Source: an uncultured Porphyromonadaceae bacterium
GTDB taxonomy: Bacteria > Bacteroidota > Bacteroidia > Bacteroidales > Muribaculaceae
Reading direction: 5' to 3'
Length of the DNA: 9,760 bases
Assembly (NCBI GenBank): GCA_937901905.1
Contig: CALDIF010000039.1
Span: 1 to 9,760, forward strand
Part shown: piece after piece, positions 7,389 to 9,760 of the stretch
Layout: the number at the start of each line of letters is the position of its first letter
Numbering within the stretch: the stretch's first letter is position 1
Program-made: the position numbers and the translations under genes
The notes under the pieces: model-generated
The model's database searches: none
The model's input: the letters and a program-made list of their open reading frames with translations, nothing else
Told to the model about the DNA's origin: nothing

Positions 7389-8627
7389 TTACTGCGCCAG
7401 TGTCGCGAGCAAAGCCTCGGCGAGCAAAATACCTTGCAACTCGTAACCGCCGTCTAACTGATGCAAGTGGTCCTTGCCGTTCATCAGTCCGGCTCCTATC
7501 CATCGCGATGCCGCGCCGTTGCCGCCTGCCACTGCATATAAGTCCCATGTGGCGATGTGATGCTTCTTGCCGTATGCCAAAATGATGTCGCGCACCTGTT
7601 TAACCGCAGGATTGACCGCGTAACTGCTCACCGTGCTTGTCACTGTCTTGAAGCGGGCACGTTTGCCGCGACCGGTCTTGACCCGCTTGCTCACCTTGTG
7701 GCTCACGTGTTTGTGACACTCCATGGGAGTGGTGAGCAATATCCGAGCCGACGGGCACTCGTGTTGCAGCGATTTGACCAATTTGTCCAAACTGCGCTCC
7801 ACACCGTCGAGCGACCCGAATGCCTCGTTGGTGCCCAACGATACTATGATGAGTCGTGGCTGCAACACTGTGGATAACGTGGCTGCAAAGTCGGGAATGC
7901 GGTTATAACTTGATGCGGTCGCTCCGTTGTTGCCTATCGTATGCACCATCACGCCGCGAGTGTCATTTTCAACCACCACTCCCCACAGGTCGCTCGTGCC
8001 ACACGGCACGGTGAGGTCAACGCTGTTCATGGCTCGCTCCAAGTCGTAGCGTGACGTGTAGTCGCTTGTTTGACGGGCAACGATGACGCGTGTCGTGTCC
8101 ACGCGAGCCGTTTCATATCCGCCGTGCGGAGCGTGTACCGCAGTGACGCGTGTGTAGCGGTCTTCATTGCCGGTGGTGGCGATGTGCAACGTTGTGAACG
8201 ACGAGTCGGGATAGTGGGCGGTGACACCGGTCAGCCCCATCTCGGCACTCCACGAGCGTGACAACAGGCGAGCCGTGGCTGCCGGCTTGCGACTGCTGCT
8301 CAAGGTGTAGTCGGCAGGTTGATTGGTGCCGGCAATGCGCAACACGGGTAACAGTCCGCGACCGCCGTTACCCCATTGCTCTTGCATGGCAATGCGCAGT
8401 TGTGCCGTCATGGTGCCTGCCTGAATGTGACTGTCACCGATGTGAACAACTTGCCATTTGCCGTCCTGCCACGACTGAGGCGTTGTCAACGATGTGCGCA
8501 ATGCGTCCCAGTCGGCACCGTTGAGCACAATGTGATTGGCTTCATCGTTGATGAAGTCAATTTCCTGAGCCGATGCACTCATCAGCGTGAGCACCGTTAT
8601 TATAAAGGTGGTGATTTTTTTCAACAT
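7389..8627 (-). CDS. Exported SGNH/GDSL hydrolase
   Basis: A 412-aa protein ending in TAA. The signal peptide MLKKITTFIITVLTLMSASA is followed by QEIDF, with predicted cleavage after Ala20. All SGNH blocks can be seen: GDSH (64-67, nucleophile Ser66), a Gly block near GNNG (233-236), GTNEA (265-269, oxyanion Asn267), and DHLH (386-389) giving the catalytic Asp386 and His389. It should be an esterase or deacetylase acting in the periplasm or at the cell surface. The GDSHIQAG start and the GRGLLP and AGTNQP motifs resemble a Bacteroidetes group of cell-envelope SGNH proteins. Release of O-acetyl groups from peptidoglycan or glycan is plausible but unproven. It is separated from the M6 gene by 126 nt that contain that gene's own promoter, so the two need not form an operon. 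A basic, low-complexity stretch (residues 308-328, KTGRGKRARFK) sits before the C-terminal block. Confidence 0.9.
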   Translation of the reverse strand: MLKKITTFIITVLTLMSASAQEIDFINDEANHIVLNGADWDALRTSLTTPQSWQDGKWQVVHIGDSHIQAGTMTAQLRIAMQEQWGNGGRGLLPVLRIAGTNQPADYTLSSSRKPAATARLLSRSWSAEMGLTGVTAHYPDSSFTTLHIATTGNEDRYTRVTAVHAPHGGYETARVDTTRVIVARQTSDYTSRYDLERAMNSVDLTVPCGTSDLWGVVVENDTRGVMVHTIGNNGATASSYNRIPDFAATLSTVLQPRLIIVSLGTNEAFGSLDGVERSLDKLVKSLQHECPSARILLTTPMECHKHVSHKVSKRVKTGRGKRARFKTVTSTVSSYAVNPAVKQVRDIILAYGKKHHIATWDLYAVAGGNGAASRWIGAGLMNGKDHLHQLDGGYELQGILLAEALLATLAQ

Positions 8628-8631
8628 TTTG

Positions 8632-8639
8632 CAAAGTTA
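8632..8639 (-). promoter_or_regulatory. Candidate -7 element immediately before the SGNH hydrolase start
   Basis: The minus strand reads TAACTTTG, a full match to TAnnTTTG, ending only 4 nt before the ATG at 8627. No clear TTTG is found 19-21 nt upstream. If it is the true promoter, the transcript would begin at or very near the start codon. Confidence 0.5.
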
Positions 8640-8649
8640 CTATTTTTCT

Positions 8650-8697
8650 CGTAAATCTCACGTAAATCTCTGTAATTCGTGTAATTCGTGAAATTCG
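8650..8697. repeat. Short AT-rich direct repeats (9-11 nt units)
   Basis: Five head-to-tail units: cgtaaatctca, cgtaaatctc(t), tgtaattcg, tgtaattcg and tgaaattcg, with an approximate consensus yGTAAwTCk. They lie just upstream of the SGNH hydrolase -7 element, next to the palindromic repeat element. Function unknown. Confidence 0.7.
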
Positions 8698-8741
8698 CAG
8701 TTAATTTCTTGTCCGACCGGGCACACGGTATGAGCAGATGG

Positions 8742-8835
8742 GTCGGCTTTCAGCCGACTTCACCCTCATTCACCCTGCCCACGGTGGAGCGCAGCGACAC
8801 CGTGGGTTACACAGATTACTCGCCCTTCGGGCGAG
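8742..8835. repeat. Three-hairpin intergenic repeat element, copy 2
   Basis: Three perfect stem-loops in a row: GTCGGCT/AGCCGAC (8742-8748, 8752-8758, loop TTC); CCCACGGTG/CACCGTGGG (8778-8786, 8798-8806, loop 11 nt); and CTCGCCC/GGGCGAG (8819-8825, 8829-8835, loop TTC). Positions 8783-8796 are the exact reverse complement of the 14-nt core at 4017-4030, so this copy is inverted relative to copy 1. It lies in the non-coding stretch between rpsO and the SGNH hydrolase gene. Apart from this element, the tandem repeats and the rpsO terminator I see nothing else there; open frames across the palindromes are spurious. Confidence 0.7.
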
Positions 8836-8905
8836 ACGATGTTGCAGTTACCCGTTCTCCTCGGAAGAGACCGTGAGGGCGGATTATCTCGCATCAACCT
8901 CTCAT

Positions 8906-8944
8906 AAAAACATCGCTCTTCCCCGGTTGAGGGGAAGAGCGATG
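8906..8944 (-). terminator. Intrinsic terminator of rpsO
   Basis: On the minus strand a 14-bp perfect stem (CATCGCTCTTCCCC, 8944-8931, with its complement at 8924-8911) and a 6-nt loop are followed directly by TTTTT (8910-8906). It lies 23 nt after the rpsO stop codon, a textbook Rho-independent terminator. Confidence 0.93.
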
Positions 8945-8967
8945 ACATACGGTTTCACGACCGGTGC

Positions 8968-9243
8968 TTACTTGCGGATACCGAGTTCCTTGCGGGCGAT
9001 AATCGCGCGATAACGCTCAATGTCGATGCGCATCAAGTAGTTGAGCAACTTGCGACGCTTACCGACGAGCATCTTCAATGCACGCTGAGTCGTATAATCT
9101 TTCTTGTTGACCTTGAGGTGCTCGGTCAAGTGGGCAATACGGACTGAGAATAATGCTATCTGCGCTTCAGGTGAGCCGGTATCAGTATTGCTTTTGCCGT
9201 AGGTGCCGAAGATTTCTTTCTTTTTCTCTGAATCTAAGTACAT
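8968..9243 (-). CDS. rpsO: 30S ribosomal protein S15
   Basis: A 91-aa protein of normal length for S15, ending in TAA. It shows the family hallmarks: GSPEAQIALFSVRI (23-36), LTEHLKVNKKDY (39-50), RALKMLVGKRRKLLNYL (54-70) and the ending YRAIIARKELGIRK. S15 binds 16S rRNA early in assembly of the small-subunit platform. The start MYLDSEKKKEIF at 9243 matches Bacteroidales S15 proteins; an upstream ATG at 9342 is in frame but would place the promoter inside the gene. The gene has its own promoter and terminator, so it forms a single-gene transcript, possibly with some read-through from fmt. In other bacteria S15 represses its own translation through its mRNA leader. The short leader here holds only a small CGCA-AAAA-TGCG hairpin (9267-9278), so I cannot claim that control. 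Confidence 0.98.
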   Translation of the reverse strand: MYLDSEKKKEIFGTYGKSNTDTGSPEAQIALFSVRIAHLTEHLKVNKKDYTTQRALKMLVGKRRKLLNYLMRIDIERYRAIIARKELGIRK

Positions 9244-9282
9244 TACGTTGTTATTAATTTGTTTTTCGCAAAAATGCGACTG

Positions 9283-9313
9283 CAAAGATACGATTTTTTT
9301 TTGAAACGGCAAA
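9283..9313 (-). promoter_or_regulatory. Promoter of rpsO
   Basis: The minus strand has -33 TTTG at 9313-9310 and -7 TATCTTTG at 9290-9283 with a 19-nt spacer, a perfect Bacteroidetes-type promoter. The leader is about 35 nt, A/T-rich and without a Shine-Dalgarno sequence. Confidence 0.85.
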
Positions 9314-9327
9314 CGCTCACGCCGTTT
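9304..9327. other. Small hairpin between fmt and rpsO overlapping the rpsO -33 element
   Basis: AAACGGC (9304-9310) pairs with GCCGTTT (9321-9327) around a 10-nt loop. It follows the fmt stop by 11 nt, but on the minus strand it is followed by a run of A, not U, so it is a poor terminator for fmt. Some fmt transcripts may continue into rpsO. Confidence 0.4.
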
Positions 9328-9338
9328 TTGCTTCAATT

Positions 9339-9760
9339 TCACTCAAAATGAGCCTGTCTGACATCATAGCCGTTCATGAAGTCGATGGCTGTCATGCGCC
9401 GTTTGCCTGCCGGTTGCAACTCATCGATGCGTAACCACCCGTCGCTACCGGCAACCCACAGTTGCTTACCTCGCACGATGATTGCGCCCGGGCGGTGATA
9501 CCGTTCGGTGCCCGGCAACCACTCGACCACCTCGGGAGCCGTGGCAAACACTTTCACCTTAACGGCGACATTGTCACTGCCAACCAGCGTGGTCCACGCT
9601 GCCGGATACGGGGACAAACCGCGCACGAGATTGTGCAAGGCGTGCACTGTGCGAGTCCAATCAAGTCGGCACGTCGCGGTAAAAATCTTAGGTGCCGGGC
9701 TTGCCGCTATGCCTTGAGTTATCATGTGGGACTGGGGCATCGCGGTTACGGTGCCGTTGG
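9339..9760 (-). CDS. fmt: Methionyl-tRNA formyltransferase, C-terminal part (5' end outside window)
   Basis: The last 139 codons of fmt and a TGA stop. The enzyme adds a formyl group from 10-formyl-tetrahydrofolate to Met-tRNAfMet for translation initiation. The visible part is the end of the N-terminal domain (NGTVTAMPQ) and the C-terminal tRNA-binding domain: APKIFTATCRLDW, then VRGLSPYPAAWTTL, a PGAIIV segment, and LQPAGKRRMTAIDFMNGY, which match the family pattern of inter-domain linker and terminal PGKR-M-DFL box. The catalytic Asn-His-Asp site lies upstream of the window. The stop is UGA followed one codon later by a second in-frame UGA, which shows that UGA is a normal stop codon in this genome. 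Confidence 0.93.
   Translation of the reverse strand, partial: NGTVTAMPQSHMITQGIAASPAPKIFTATCRLDWTRTVHALHNLVRGLSPYPAAWTTLVGSDNVAVKVKVFATAPEVVEWLPGTERYHRPGAIIVRGKQLWVAGSDGWLRIDELQPAGKRRMTAIDFMNGYDVRQAHFE

Noticed and set aside
8650..8697. CRISPR array
   Set aside because: The units are only 9-11 nt, adjacent without spacers, and no cas gene is present.
8688..9013. Small plus-strand open frames across the rpsO-SGNH intergenic region
   Set aside because: They are translations of palindromic repeats and of the rpsO terminator, with no start signals or family likeness.
9304..9329. Terminator for fmt, or for a plus-strand transcript
   Set aside because: On the minus strand the stem is followed by A residues, not U; on the plus strand it has a short T-run but no gene upstream to terminate.
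9244..9342. Upstream ATG at 9342 as start of rpsO
   Set aside because: It would add 33 residues not found in S15 and would place the perfect rpsO promoter inside the gene.

Overview
The window looks like a chromosomal piece of a moderately GC-rich Bacteroidales bacterium, and the style suggests Muribaculaceae or a close relative (family level is inference). Support comes from a Bacteroidales-type ribosomal protein S15, from promoters of the Bacteroidetes form (TTTG, about 19 nt, TAnnTTTG), from A-rich leaders without Shine-Dalgarno sequences, and from large secreted M6-type metalloproteases built of FN3 and Ig-like modules. All genes are on the minus strand. The many plus-strand open frames are shadows of GC-rich coding sequence.

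Right to left, in the direction of transcription: the 3' end of fmt (methionyl-tRNA formyltransferase); rpsO (ribosomal protein S15) with its own promoter and a strong intrinsic terminator; an intergenic stretch of about 280 nt holding a palindromic repeat element and short AT-rich tandem repeats; an exported SGNH/GDSL hydrolase; an intact exported M6 metalloprotease of 1040 aa ending in one dockerin-like calcium loop; a 20-bp perfect hairpin and a second palindromic repeat element; and a paralogous M6 metalloprotease that runs off the left edge.

The two proteases are tandem paralogues with the same plan: signal peptide, propeptide, M6 catalytic domain (HEFGH or HEFSH), then FN3 domains that appear to be split by inserted beta domains, alternating with ASH/choice-of-anchor-D-like Ig domains. 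They would act outside the cytoplasm, probably on host or dietary protein or glycoprotein. The left-hand copy has one in-frame UGA at codon 279, exactly where the intact paralogue has Trp262 (WPCQW). I read all 1280 codons of that frame in the window and found no other lesion. It is therefore a very young pseudogene, a sequence error, or a gene expressed by UGA read-through.

I see no RNA genes, CRISPR array, insertion sequence or phage genes. The points most worth checking are the lone UGA, the modular split-FN3 architecture with a PRR tetrapeptide after each insert, and a three-hairpin intergenic repeat present twice in opposite orientations with an identical 14-nt core.
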